Below, piece by piece: positions 39,768 through 47,605 of a stretch of 64,000 nucleotides of DNA; the first letter of the stretch is position 1, and the number at the start of each line of letters is the position of its first letter. Where the stretch lies: positions 1-64,000 of IMG/VR virus record IMGVR_UViG_3300028025_004345. One strand, written 5' to 3'. A program made the position numbers and the translations under genes. The notes beneath the pieces were generated by a model. The model ran no database searches, was not told where the DNA came from, and saw only the letters and a list, made by a program, of their open reading frames with translations. The DNA comes from a virus.

Positions 39768-39970
39768 TTAATATGGAAATCCCTGATCCATTCCAAACCT
39801 TTGTAGCCAACAAATATAGAAACTATAAAGGTATGGTTTATGACTTCTTTGCTAAGGAGTGGTATCTTAAGACTGCTTGTTGTGGTGAGGAACTTTATGC
39901 CCCGAACAAAAAGACAATGACTAAGATAAGGCTATACCATACAAGAAATGAGTGCCTAGGTGGATATTGA
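39764..39970 (+). CDS. Hypothetical protein
   Basis: 68 aa basic, aromatic-rich (PFQTFVANKYRNYKGMVYDF) with a TACCGEELYAPNK Cys pair. Overlapping start. Unknown. Confidence 0.55.
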   Translation: MINMEIPDPFQTFVANKYRNYKGMVYDFFAKEWYLKTACCGEELYAPNKKTMTKIRLYHTRNECLGGY

Positions 39971-40127
39971 TGAGTTTATGAAGGACCCCTGGAAAAGGTT
40001 TAATGAGATGAGAAACACACCACATGAATGTGATTACGATTACAGGATAGACTCCTCTGGCAAAATGTTCTTTGAGATATGCCGTCTTTGTCTTGACACT
40101 AAAGGTATAGTTGAGATGGGGGAATAG
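39960..40127 (+). CDS. 55-aa hypothetical protein
   Basis: GTG start overlapping the previous stop by 11 nt. C-x2-C near the end (EICRLCLDTKG). Its TAG abuts another GTG-started ORF. Confidence 0.5.
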   Translation: MDIDEFMKDPWKRFNEMRNTPHECDYDYRIDSSGKMFFEICRLCLDTKGIVEMGE

Positions 40128-40250
40128 GTGGATACTGAACAAACCTTCGATCAAGAGTTTACTGTTGAAGACATTACTAAGGCCATTGTAGAACAGGCTA
40201 AGGCTGAGGTTAAATCTCGCTATGGTAATAAGAAAAGACATAGACAATGA
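40128..40250 (+). CDS. 40-aa hypothetical protein
   Basis: GTG start immediately after TAG. Acidic N-terminus, basic tail (SRYGNKKRHRQ). Overlaps next ATG. Confidence 0.45.
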   Translation: MDTEQTFDQEFTVEDITKAIVEQAKAEVKSRYGNKKRHRQ

Positions 40251-40495
40251 ACAAGTGTTATGCTAAAAAAAATAATGGCAAAACCTGCTTTGCAAATACA
40301 ACTGGCTCAAATCATTTTTGCCACATTCACGATCCTAATGGAAAGTTCAGACAACAACTAAAGCGTAAGGGTATGGGCAAGGATTATGTTGTTAGGTGTG
40401 AACATACTTGGTATATGAGAGAGCATGGGATTACCTGTACAAGATGCCTAATGATTTGGGAGAGTGATGAGAATAATAGTCTGTCCGATTTGTAA
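40247..40495 (+). CDS. Cys/His-rich small protein
   Basis: 82 aa: KCYAKKNNGKTCFANTTGSN ... HFCHIHDPNG, then CEHTWYMREHGITCTRC. Two metal sites likely (C/H-rich). Overlaps a C2H2-like ORF at its end. Confidence 0.6.
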   Translation: MNKCYAKKNNGKTCFANTTGSNHFCHIHDPNGKFRQQLKRKGMGKDYVVRCEHTWYMREHGITCTRCLMIWESDENNSLSDL

Positions 40496-40571
40496 GAAGG
40501 AATGGGATCTTAGATGGGGTATCTTTGGACATGATTCCCTTGCTCGGCATATGAAGGCTACTCACCAATAG
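40467..40571 (+). CDS. C2H2 zinc-finger-like mini-protein
   Basis: 34 aa: VCPICKKEWDLRWGIFGHDS ... ARHMKATH. The spacing C-x2-C ... H-x4-H is a classical-type single finger, very unusual as a stand-alone phage gene. Out-of-frame 29-nt overlap with the gene upstream. Confidence 0.5.
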   Translation: MRIIVCPICKKEWDLRWGIFGHDSLARHMKATHQ

Positions 40572-40653
40572 TGCCCGTATAGGGCATATAGAGGTTTATA
40601 ACTTCTATTTTGCGCCGAAGTTTAAAGATTTTTTCGTAGTGTATAATGGATAT

Positions 40654-41265
40654 ATGTCGTATATAGTTAATAATCAGCCAGTAGGACACCACCCAAGCGA
40701 AATCGAAAGAGCGCCATCCTATCTTGATTTTTTTGAAAAGATCGGAAACTCTGCGGACAACATCAAGGTTATACCAAACTTCCTATCTGATGAAGAGATC
40801 GAGTATATGCTCACCCATTTACAAGAAACCAGAAGAACTAGTTTTGTTTCTCAGAAAGATAATGAGGGCAACCCAACATCCTGGATTCACAACTATCAGG
40901 GGATTGTAGACAAATATAATATATTTGAAAGAGTTTTAGATGAAGTCAAAAAAGCATATAACCACGACAATATTAAAAAGAAAGACCTTGAATACCTGAA
41001 TATTGCAAGATGGGATAAGGGTACCAAGTTAACCTTACATGTTGATGATCTTGGATATGTTACAGACAATCATCTGCCAACACTTATATATCTCAATGAT
41101 GACTATGAGGGTGGAGAATTAGGATTTGCTACACATAACCTTGTTATTAAGCCTAAGCGGGGTGACCTCATTATGTTCCCTGGAAATATGCATTATGCAC
41201 ACGAAGTCTTTGAAGTTTTGTCTGGGGTAAGATATACTGTCCCAATCTGGTTTACAATCCCATAG
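40654..41265 (+). CDS. Prolyl-4-hydroxylase-like 2OG-Fe(II) oxygenase
   Basis: 203 aa from ATG 40654; TATAAT (40642-40647) is 6 nt upstream, so leaderless. Iron ligands LHVDDLG (H-x-D) and HEVFEV (distal His), a YLNDDYEGGELGF strand and VRYTVPIWF with the 2OG-binding Arg fit P4H-type dioxygenases. Uses O2, 2-oxoglutarate and Fe(II) to hydroxylate a side chain, often proline. Resembles the C-terminal half of the fused protein at 41539. Target unknown. Confidence 0.85.
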   Translation: MSYIVNNQPVGHHPSEIERAPSYLDFFEKIGNSADNIKVIPNFLSDEEIEYMLTHLQETRRTSFVSQKDNEGNPTSWIHNYQGIVDKYNIFERVLDEVKKAYNHDNIKKKDLEYLNIARWDKGTKLTLHVDDLGYVTDNHLPTLIYLNDDYEGGELGFATHNLVIKPKRGDLIMFPGNMHYAHEVFEVLSGVRYTVPIWFTIP

Positions 41266-41279
41266 TGTATAATTAAACA

Positions 41280-41546
41280 ATGACAAACAATAACTCAGAA
41301 ACTCATCAGAAGAAAAGAAAACTCTTAGATGGCTCTGAGGTAAATGATTACGATCATCCAATTGATTTGATCTTGCACACAAAAGCACCTGGCAAATGGA
41401 AACTGATAGACCTTGAAACTGGTCAGGAGTATCTTGGATCAGATATATCACATGAAACATTTGGAGAACTTTTAAGAAGCAAAGTAGCAAAGGCTAAGAT
41501 AGGATCTTGGTTTAAAACAAAAGGAAGAGTAATAAAAAATGGATAA
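41280..41546 (+). CDS. Hypothetical protein
   Basis: 88 aa: HPIDLILHTKAPGKWKLIDL (E-T-G-Q-E-Y) is a beta-rich core with basic ends. TATAAT (41268-41273) 6 nt before ATG. Overlaps the flavin/2OG fusion by 8 nt, so co-expressed. Confidence 0.6.
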   Translation: MTNNNSETHQKKRKLLDGSEVNDYDHPIDLILHTKAPGKWKLIDLETGQEYLGSDISHETFGELLRSKVAKAKIGSWFKTKGRVIKNG

Positions 41547-42966
41547 TAAAAATAAACCAATCACATTTCACTGGATGTGGAGAAGACACTGGCAGATCAA
41601 TGACAGTATTGAGAATTTAGACCTAAACGGAATTCTTAATATGGCCAAGGAACTAGATGGTGCAAATGTAAAATCTGTTTTGCTACCATATGGCCCAGGT
41701 GGTATAGATTTCTCTTTAGTTATATCTGACGCACTACAAAAAACAAACCAACTAATTATGACAATTGCTTTGCCAGCATACGGAACAAGCCCTGACTATG
41801 CTGCTAAAATTTGTGAAACATTAAACCGATTTGCTCCTGGAAGAATTGGTGTAAACCTTGTTGCTGGAAGATGGGGAGATGAAGGAAATGGTCCTGCAGA
41901 AAGAATAGTTCTAGAACACTATATGCACGATCCATCACTAATAGATACTCTTGAAAAAAGAGTTGCTATCTCTGCAGTCTGGATGGATAAGGTTATGGAT
42001 TTGATGAAGACGCACCAACATAAGACACATATGGCTGTTGTTGGTTCTTCAGACACTACTATTGAAATAGCAAACAAGCATTGTGAGTATATTTATGTAG
42101 ATGATAACTTACTATTTAGAGATCAATTTAAAAAGATTGATCTTAATAGAGTAAAGCCAATAGTTATTATCGATCCTCTAATTATAAATCATCCCGACGA
42201 AGAGCAAAATGTTAGATACGATAAAAATGCACCAGTAAGAAAGCAGCATCACCATGTTAAAGGAACTATGGTTGATGTTGTTAGACAAATAAGACAGTTG
42301 TCTGAACAATTTGGAATATATGATTTTATGATACATACCGATCAAGAAGACATTAGTAAGTTGCTAGAATTAGTAAAAGATTTTAATAACATAGTTATCC
42401 CAGAACAAAAGAAGGTGGTAATATCTGAACTTACTATAGAAAACTTTACTAAGATTGGAAACAATCCTAATAATGTAAAAATCTTTAGTAACTATCTAAG
42501 TAAAGAAGAGTGCAACAACATTATAGAACTAATCAAGGATACAGAGACAAGCAATAATCGTCCTCTACAGCCTGATAGCACTGGAAAGCCTACCTTGTCT
42601 TTACTTTATTACGACTCACTAGACTATTCAGAAAGATATATACCTCAAATAAAATCTTTGGTGGAAGAAGAGTATGGTGTTAAACTAAAGCCAAGAAACT
42701 CTCGTTTTGCTGAATGGGTGCATAATAATAGTCCAGTAATTCCAATAGACGACTTAGGACATAAAGATTCAAACCATTTAGCAGGATGGGTATATCTTAA
42801 TGACGATTACGATGGTGGAGAGTTGTCTTTTATTCATCAAGGTTTATCATTTAAGCCCAAGGCTGGTGATTTAGTTCTATTCCCTGGAAATATTCACTAT
42901 TGGTATCATGTTGCACCAGCAAATGGATCAAGATACATTATGCCACTATGGTTTGATTTTGTCTAA
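41539..42966 (+). CDS. Fusion: luciferase-like flavin monooxygenase + 2OG-Fe(II) oxygenase
   Basis: 475 aa. Residues about 5-275 resemble bacterial luciferase-like monooxygenases of the alkanesulfonate type (FHWMWRRHWQINDSIENLDL, LMTIALPAYGTSPDYAAKIC, APGRIGVNLVAGRWGDE), with TIM-barrel-like strands and a putative flavin site. From about 300 a P4H-like domain follows (NNVKIFSNYLSKEECNNIIE, YLNDDYDGGELSFIH, FPGNIHYWYHV, SRYIMPLWF). The proximal iron motif reads IPIDDLG where sister proteins have LHVDDLG, so the first His is replaced by Pro and catalysis may be altered. Two different oxygenase chemistries in one chain are rare. Partner substrates unknown. Confidence 0.8.
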   Translation: MDNKNKPITFHWMWRRHWQINDSIENLDLNGILNMAKELDGANVKSVLLPYGPGGIDFSLVISDALQKTNQLIMTIALPAYGTSPDYAAKICETLNRFAPGRIGVNLVAGRWGDEGNGPAERIVLEHYMHDPSLIDTLEKRVAISAVWMDKVMDLMKTHQHKTHMAVVGSSDTTIEIANKHCEYIYVDDNLLFRDQFKKIDLNRVKPIVIIDPLIINHPDEEQNVRYDKNAPVRKQHHHVKGTMVDVVRQIRQLSEQFGIYDFMIHTDQEDISKLLELVKDFNNIVIPEQKKVVISELTIENFTKIGNNPNNVKIFSNYLSKEECNNIIELIKDTETSNNRPLQPDSTGKPTLSLLYYDSLDYSERYIPQIKSLVEEEYGVKLKPRNSRFAEWVHNNSPVIPIDDLGHKDSNHLAGWVYLNDDYDGGELSFIHQGLSFKPKAGDLVLFPGNIHYWYHVAPANGSRYIMPLWFDFV

Positions 42967-42981
42967 TGGTATAATGATTCT

Positions 42982-43107
42982 ATGAAGAAGTCTAAATGTT
43001 TTTTTTGTGATAAAGACGCAACGCATTTTGATATTGTCGTTAATCATTCCGACTATATTGTTGCTGATGTGTGCTTTGGTCACCTATCCATGGGCTTAGT
43101 GTCGTGA
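42982..43107 (+). CDS. Zinc-ribbon mini-protein
   Basis: 41 aa: SKCFFCDKDATHFDIVVNHS ... ADVCFGHL (C-x2-C ... C ... H). TATAAT (42970-42975) 6 nt upstream: leaderless. Its stop overlaps the sulfotransferase start (GTGA). Confidence 0.6.
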   Translation: MKKSKCFFCDKDATHFDIVVNHSDYIVADVCFGHLSMGLVS

Positions 43108-43646
43108 AATACAGACCACATTTAAGCACATACCCAAGAAGCGGATCACACTATTTTGATAGACTTTTTGAAAAAGAATCAGGATTTCGTATTGAAAAAA
43201 CTCATACCGTTAATTGGGTATTTGATAAAGATCATAATAAGCAAAGGGTAATAATTACCATAGCAAGAGATCCTAGAGACAGCATTGCCTCATACATTGC
43301 AGCGGAACATCGTGGTGTTTATGAGGTTACATGGCAAAGAGTTAATCAAATTGTATCAGAATACATACTTCTTTATAGTTTTTTATATGAGCATGCAGAC
43401 TATGTTATAGACTTTAATGATCTTGTTAAATACCCAGATACCACAATTAAAAAGGTAATAGAACTATTAGATATTAAGGAAGATGAGCATCATCTTTTTG
43501 ATGGAGATTACGGACAGCCAGATCCCTTTTTTGTTGAATCAAGCAAAGATTTGCCAGACTACAATAAAGATTCGTTAGATGATCTCAATATTGGTTTGTG
43601 CTATTACTATTACAACAAACTTTTAGAAAAAAAGATAATAATATAA
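43104..43646 (+). CDS. Sulfotransferase
   Basis: 180 aa from GTG 43104 (overlaps previous TGA); an upstream in-frame codon would run back into the ribbon gene. TYPRSGSHYF is the 5'-phosphosulfate-binding loop, IARDPRDSIASY the 3'-phosphate loop of PAPS-dependent sulfotransferases. Shorter than most (250+), with the acceptor region reduced. Would transfer sulfate from PAPS to a hydroxyl or amine acceptor. An APS-kinase-containing protein is encoded at 53431-54192. Confidence 0.85.
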   Translation: MKYRPHLSTYPRSGSHYFDRLFEKESGFRIEKTHTVNWVFDKDHNKQRVIITIARDPRDSIASYIAAEHRGVYEVTWQRVNQIVSEYILLYSFLYEHADYVIDFNDLVKYPDTTIKKVIELLDIKEDEHHLFDGDYGQPDPFFVESSKDLPDYNKDSLDDLNIGLCYYYYNKLLEKKIII

Positions 43647-43685
43647 CGATTTGACTAAACTATTACTTTAAGGTATACTGTATAT

Positions 43686-43916
43686 ATGGAACAATGGATC
43701 AACGACTATGCCCACTGGGTACTTGCTCTTATCGGCGTGTCTGGAATTTATTTTGTTGGAAGAAAAACAATTTGGGGCTGGTTTGTTTTATTGTTTAATG
43801 AAACATTATGGACTGTTTATGGTCTAGTAACTAAGCAGTATGGATTTATTGTTAGTGCAGTAGCGTATGGGCTTGTATATATAAAGTCATACATACACTG
43901 GAGAAGAGAAGAATGA
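43686..43916 (+). CDS. Small membrane protein
   Basis: 76 aa with two to three TM helices (HWVLALIGVSGIYFVG, WGWFVLLFNETLWTVYGLV). TATACT (43674-43679) 6 nt upstream: leaderless. Possibly a holin or transporter-like fragment. ATGA overlap with the next gene. Confidence 0.55.
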   Translation: MEQWINDYAHWVLALIGVSGIYFVGRKTIWGWFVLLFNETLWTVYGLVTKQYGFIVSAVAYGLVYIKSYIHWRREE

Positions 43917-44941
43917 CTTTTCTGACAAGAGATATTTTAAGTTTTTATAAGTTTAACGAAAAAAATGATGCTAAAGATAAAGACTATCTAATAAAAAACT
44001 TTACCAACACCAGCGAGTTTGGTTACTTTAAACCATATGCTAAAGATACTTTCTTTAAAGAGTGGAACCAAAAAGATCCTTTTGTTGGAACAGTTGATGA
44101 GCACAACACATACGAGATTAATCGTTTTGGTTGTCGTGGAGAAATTGATGACAATTCAGATGTTCTTGCATCTGGTTGCTCTATAACTTTTGGAATTGGA
44201 GTTCCAGAACCTGCTAGATGGACAAACTTTTTAGGTAATAAGATTAATAAAAGCATTGTTAATTTAGGCAGTCCTGGAGCATCTGTAGAAAGTATTTGTA
44301 ATAATATTATTCAGTATTCCCTAAATAACAAAATGCCAAAAGAAATCTTTTGTTTGTTTCCAGACTTTTTTAGAAGTGTAGTTGTTATTGATAAGGAATT
44401 TTACAAATCAAAAAATGATAAAAACTTTCCTGATTGGGATCATTTAGAATTGACCTACTGCAATCCAAAAATTGATGAGTATAAAAGTTCTTTATTGATG
44501 GAAGTAAAAGATAAAAAATATGTAGAAGACGCAACTTCCCCACACCAACTAATTTTAAATTCTATAAACTCTATTTACATACTAGAATCATTCTGCTTGA
44601 CAAATGGCATAAAACTATATTGGACAACCTGGGACATAAATACTAACTTGCTTATGGAAGAACTTTTAAATATTAAAGATTTTAAATTAAAAAACTTCAC
44701 ATCATTTTTTCCTGCCAAATCAATAAAGCCTTGCAATACTTTTGTGCAAGATGTTTGTAAGTCAGATCACAACTCTGAGTTTAAGGATAATTTATGTTGG
44801 TCAGTTGGATCTGATTACTCAATCATTGATAGTAAAAAGACAACTGGCTATGCTCATCCAGGAATTCATTTTCAACATCATGTTGCAGATCTATTTTATA
44901 ATTTGACACATAGAACGCCGACTGATATAATTAAGATATGA
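43913..44941 (+). CDS. SGNH/GDSL-hydrolase-like protein
   Basis: 342 aa. ASGCSITFGIGVPEPARWTN (block I with Ser) then NLGSPGASVESICNN, matching the other SGNH protein at 11554-12492, and HPGIHFQHHVADLF near the end as the probable catalytic His. Likely the same activity on a different acceptor, for example O-acyl exchange on glycans. Confidence 0.7.
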   Translation: MTFLTRDILSFYKFNEKNDAKDKDYLIKNFTNTSEFGYFKPYAKDTFFKEWNQKDPFVGTVDEHNTYEINRFGCRGEIDDNSDVLASGCSITFGIGVPEPARWTNFLGNKINKSIVNLGSPGASVESICNNIIQYSLNNKMPKEIFCLFPDFFRSVVVIDKEFYKSKNDKNFPDWDHLELTYCNPKIDEYKSSLLMEVKDKKYVEDATSPHQLILNSINSIYILESFCLTNGIKLYWTTWDINTNLLMEELLNIKDFKLKNFTSFFPAKSIKPCNTFVQDVCKSDHNSEFKDNLCWSVGSDYSIIDSKKTTGYAHPGIHFQHHVADLFYNLTHRTPTDIIKI

Positions 44942-45054
44942 ATGTTGATCAATGTGAATTATGTAGCCTAAGCAAAGAATCCGATTGGTTCTGGAATGCC
45001 CATCAAACAATGAGTGATGGAAAGATTTGGTGTGTCAATGCCAAAAGATCCTAA
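44938..45054 (+). CDS. 38-aa hypothetical protein
   Basis: MNVDQCELCSLSKESDWFWN start, C-x2-C plus a later Cys. ATGA overlap with the SGNH gene. Confidence 0.45.
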   Translation: MNVDQCELCSLSKESDWFWNAHQTMSDGKIWCVNAKRS

Positions 45055-45166
45055 GATAATGACCATGGACTGGCGTAGTCTTGGGTATTGGCCTGTGTGG
45101 AAAGATGGAAGGAAAGTCTGGGTACCTAAAGATGATAAATCATTCAACGAAGACACAAAGAACTAA
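45038..45166 (+). CDS. 42-aa hypothetical protein
   Basis: MPKDPKIMTMDWRSLGYWPV start; overlaps the previous ORF out of frame by 17 nt and the next by 35. Uncertain. Confidence 0.35.
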   Translation: MPKDPKIMTMDWRSLGYWPVWKDGRKVWVPKDDKSFNEDTKN

Positions 45167-45449
45167 GATCCTTCCATTAAGATGGATTGGAAATATATGC
45201 GGAGAGTTTGCAGGCAATCATATAGTTAAGTGTGTCAATATGGACGAAGACGAAGAGTATGGATGGAGATATAAGTACCATGCTTTTATGTGGAAATATC
45301 TTAATAAACCTTACGAATGGTGGGGAACATACTATATGATTGATATGGATGCGTGGAAGAAAAGTTTAGATAAAATAAAGATTGACATGTCTGATTCAGG
45401 CTGGGATGATTATGATGAGTTTGGGAAAGCGTACTGGGATAAAGATTAG
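45132..45449 (+). CDS. Hypothetical protein
   Basis: 105 aa from ATG 45132 (other starts lie earlier). ILPLRWIGNICGEFAGNHIV then a Trp/Tyr-rich acidic C-terminus (YKYHAFMWKYLNKPYEWWG). Unknown. Confidence 0.5.
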   Translation: MINHSTKTQRTKILPLRWIGNICGEFAGNHIVKCVNMDEDEEYGWRYKYHAFMWKYLNKPYEWWGTYYMIDMDAWKKSLDKIKIDMSDSGWDDYDEFGKAYWDKD

Positions 45450-45691
45450 CCAATATTACCAGAACCAGTTACTGATCCAGTTCCAGTTACTGACTTAACA
45501 CCGTATGGTGCCCAGTTATCGTTACTTCCTCCACCTACTGCAGGGGGATATCCTGGATTGCCAGGGTTGCTAATTCGAATGAAGTATGCTCCGTCAATAC
45601 CGTATGGATCTCCATCAGTAACAACTGTGTCTCCGATGGCATAAAGTGCTCCATTGTTATATAGTCCTTGATAGTTTGGTGGTGTTGTCAT
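45446..45691 (-). CDS. Carbohydrate-binding-like fibre-tip peptide
   Basis: 81 aa; YQGLYNNGALYAIGDTVVTD resembles the start of chitin-binding-type / phage 'fibre tip' domains, then Pro/Gly-rich and a VTGTGSVTGSGNIG end. TATAAT (rc of 45698-45703) is 6 nt upstream. Isolated leftward gene. Confidence 0.5.
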   Translation of the reverse strand: MTTPPNYQGLYNNGALYAIGDTVVTDGDPYGIDGAYFIRISNPGNPGYPPAVGGGSNDNWAPYGVKSVTGTGSVTGSGNIG

Positions 45692-45747
45692 AAGATTATT
45701 ATATCACTTGTTTTGACATACCCTGCCAAGTAGGGTATAATTGAAGT

Positions 45748-45921
45748 ATGAGTATAGATGAAATGACATTACGAGAAGAGATAGCAAGGGAAATAGAATC
45801 GTTGCCAATTGACTCTTCAGTTACAAATGCTTTAGGTATGCGTATTGCTGCTGCAAAAATTGCAAGAGGAGAGGATAACTATATGACTAAAATTTTTGAA
45901 ACACAGGTGGACTTTGAATGA
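45748..45921 (+). CDS. 57-aa hypothetical protein
   Basis: Acidic helical (SIDEMTLREEIAREIESLPI). TATAAT (45736-45741) 6 nt upstream: leaderless. Overlaps the next ATG. Confidence 0.55.
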   Translation: MSIDEMTLREEIAREIESLPIDSSVTNALGMRIAAAKIARGEDNYMTKIFETQVDFE

Positions 45922-46007
45922 TTAGCCTTTTCTTTTTAATTCCAGCATTCCTAGTGGGCTATGCCGTATGCTACTTTGTTATGACATATCATGTTGATCA
46001 GAACTAG
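45918..46007 (+). CDS. 29-aa membrane peptide
   Basis: One TM helix (SLFFLIPAFLVGYAVCYFV). ATGA overlap before, out-of-frame overlap with the HAD gene after. Confidence 0.4.
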   Translation: MISLFFLIPAFLVGYAVCYFVMTYHVDQN

Positions 46008-46458
46008 TCCTGTAACCCCAGGAGTCATCTTTGATGTAGATGGCACCTTAGCCAATGTAGATCCATACCTTCACCTTGTTCGTGGTCCTAATAGGGATTA
46101 CGATGCCTTTCATGAGGCTTCTATCGATGCCCTGCCAAACTTTGAAGTAGTTCAAATGCTTAATGAGGCATTCTTTGATCAAAGACACATTATAATTGTC
46201 ACATCAAGAAAAGAAAATTGGCGTGGACTAACCTCTCGCTGGCTTGCTAAAAACGACATCGGCCATCACGCACTGTACATGCGTAAAGATGATGACAATA
46301 GGCCAGACTATGAAGTAAAAAAAGATATCTTAACTCAGATTAAGAAACATTGGAATATTCTTCATGCCGTAGATGACAATCCAAATGTTATTAGGCTTTG
46401 GGAAGAGCACGGAATCCCTACCACAAAGATTGGGACTTGGGATGGAAACAAATCTTGA
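45991..46458 (+). CDS. HAD-family phosphatase, PNK-3'-phosphatase-like
   Basis: 155 aa. FDVDGTLANVDPYLHLVRGP (D-x-D-x-T/V nucleophile motif), IIIVTSRKENWR (motif II, T/S-S-R) and NILHAVDDNPNVIRLW (D-D of motif IV). Resembles the phosphatase half of T4-type polynucleotide kinase. Would remove 3' or nucleotide phosphates in RNA repair; no kinase or ligase is seen beside it. Confidence 0.75.
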   Translation: MLIRTSPVTPGVIFDVDGTLANVDPYLHLVRGPNRDYDAFHEASIDALPNFEVVQMLNEAFFDQRHIIIVTSRKENWRGLTSRWLAKNDIGHHALYMRKDDDNRPDYEVKKDILTQIKKHWNILHAVDDNPNVIRLWEEHGIPTTKIGTWDGNKS

Positions 46459-46489
46459 CACACATACCTCAGTATGGTATGATTAGTTT

Positions 46490-46618
46490 ATGAGCAAACG
46501 AATTAAGAAAGTATATAAGTGTGTTGAGTGTGAAACCATGATTACTATTGTAACCAAGGTTCACGAACTCCCAGAGTCCATAATTTGTCCTTGTGACAAA
46601 GTAGCAGAAAGCCAGTGA
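46490..46618 (+). CDS. Zinc-ribbon mini-protein
   Basis: 42 aa: YKCVECETMITIVTKVHELP ... IICPCDK. TATGAT (46478-46483) 6 nt upstream: leaderless. Confidence 0.6.
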   Translation: MSKRIKKVYKCVECETMITIVTKVHELPESIICPCDKVAESQ

Positions 46619-46622
46619 TCTA

Positions 46623-46790
46623 ATGAAAAAATCAAACAATAAAGTTTCTCAGCATAAGATTAAAAGAGCAAACAAAAATAAAAAAAGAGTTCAGGCCAAG
46701 CCACACTTATCTAAATTTGAAAGACAACAGGCTGCTCTGAGATCAGAAATTATTGGTCAGTCTATGTTCCAAGCATCTCAAAATATTTAG
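46623..46790 (+). CDS. 55-aa basic protein
   Basis: Lys/Arg/Gln-rich (KVSQHKIKRANKNKKRVQAK); probably nucleic-acid binding. No SD obvious; 4 bp after the previous stop. Confidence 0.5.
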   Translation: MKKSNNKVSQHKIKRANKNKKRVQAKPHLSKFERQQAALRSEIIGQSMFQASQNI

Positions 46791-46801
46791 GAGATATATA
46801 A

Positions 46802-46945
46802 TTGGTAGATCAAGATGAATTAAATAACATATCAAAAGAACTAAAGCGTTACATTATTAATCAACATATGAAAACATATTACTATTCGACTTTCGGAATC
46901 CTATGTTTTTTGCTTGGTACATTTTTTGGCTTACTAATTAAATAA
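46802..46945 (+). CDS. 47-aa membrane protein
   Basis: TTG start with AGGAGA upstream. One TM helix (TFGILCFLLGTFFGLLIK) preceded by a charged helix. Just before the tRNA cluster. Confidence 0.5.
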   Translation: MVDQDELNNISKELKRYIINQHMKTYYYSTFGILCFLLGTFFGLLIK

Positions 46946-46951
46946 GGTCTA

Positions 46952-47025
46952 GCACCAGTAGCCAAGTTGGTTAAGGCCCCGAACTCATAATTCGGTTATC
47001 GTAGGTTCAAGTCCTACCTGGTGTA
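46952..47025 (+). tRNA. tRNA-Met/Ile (CAT)
   Basis: Acceptor GCACCAG/CTGGTGT, anticodon stem GAACTCATAATTC with CAT. Could be elongator Met or a lysidine-modified Ile tRNA; sequence alone does not decide. Confidence 0.85.
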
Positions 47026-47029
47026 CTCT

Positions 47030-47102
47030 GTCTTCATCGTCTAGTGGCCTAGGACTCTGCCCTTTCACGGCAGCAACACGGATTCGAATTCCGTTGGAGA
47101 TA
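47030..47102 (+). tRNA. tRNA-Glu (TTC)
   Basis: Anticodon loop CCCTTTCACGG (TTC), T-arm GGATTCGAATTCC, acceptor GTCTTCA/TGGAGAT with a G-U pair. Confidence 0.85.
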
Positions 47103-47106
47103 CAAT

Positions 47107-47179
47107 ACCTCTGTAGTTCAGTGGACAGAACGATGGACTTCTAAGCCATGCGTCGCAAGTTCGATTCTTGCCAGGGGTA
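47107..47179 (+). tRNA. tRNA-Arg (TCT)
   Basis: Anticodon loop CTTCTAA with TCT, acceptor ACCTCTG/CAGGGGT, T-arm AGTTCGATTCT. One mismatch at the base of the anticodon stem. Confidence 0.8.
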
Positions 47180-47207
47180 CAAATCATTTGTGGTGTATAA
47201 TTACTGC

Positions 47208-47603
47208 ATGGAAACAATAACATGCAAGGATCTATGGAAAGAATTGATGGTGGGAGAGCCAGACAGTCAGAATGTTGTGGCATGCAAAGAAAGACTATCT
47301 ACATATTCTAAAGATGATTGGTCTGTAATGGCTAAAGAAGCAACTGATCTAACAATAATGCTTGGTGAGTTAGTTAAATACAATGTTCCAATAGAAAGTA
47401 AACTTGCAGAAAATGGTTTTGATGCTTTAATAAAACATTTTTATGATTGGTTTTTTACTATAGATAAAAATAATGCTGAAAAACTTGCTTTTATATGCTC
47501 TACTCACCCAAGATACATAATGTTTTTCGATGGATACTATCCTGGATTGTCAAAGTATATAGGAAAAATTGGTTTCCGTTATTCATACAAACTTACAAAA
47601 TAA
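47208..47603 (+). CDS. TipAS-like domain protein
   Basis: 131 aa. An all-helical layout (LWKELMVGEPDSQNVVACKE ... FDALIKHFYDWFF ... YPGLSKYIGKIG) resembles the TipAS antibiotic-recognition domain of MerR regulators, without a DNA-binding part. TATAAT (47196-47201) 6 nt upstream: leaderless. Could sequester a small molecule or peptide. Match is loose. Confidence 0.45.
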   Translation: METITCKDLWKELMVGEPDSQNVVACKERLSTYSKDDWSVMAKEATDLTIMLGELVKYNVPIESKLAENGFDALIKHFYDWFFTIDKNNAEKLAFICSTHPRYIMFFDGYYPGLSKYIGKIGFRYSYKLTK

Positions 47604-47605
47604 AT

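Noticed and set aside
41119-41490. Antisense ORF under the 2OG oxygenase
   Set aside because: No promoter or SD and low-complexity sequence; shadow of coding DNA.
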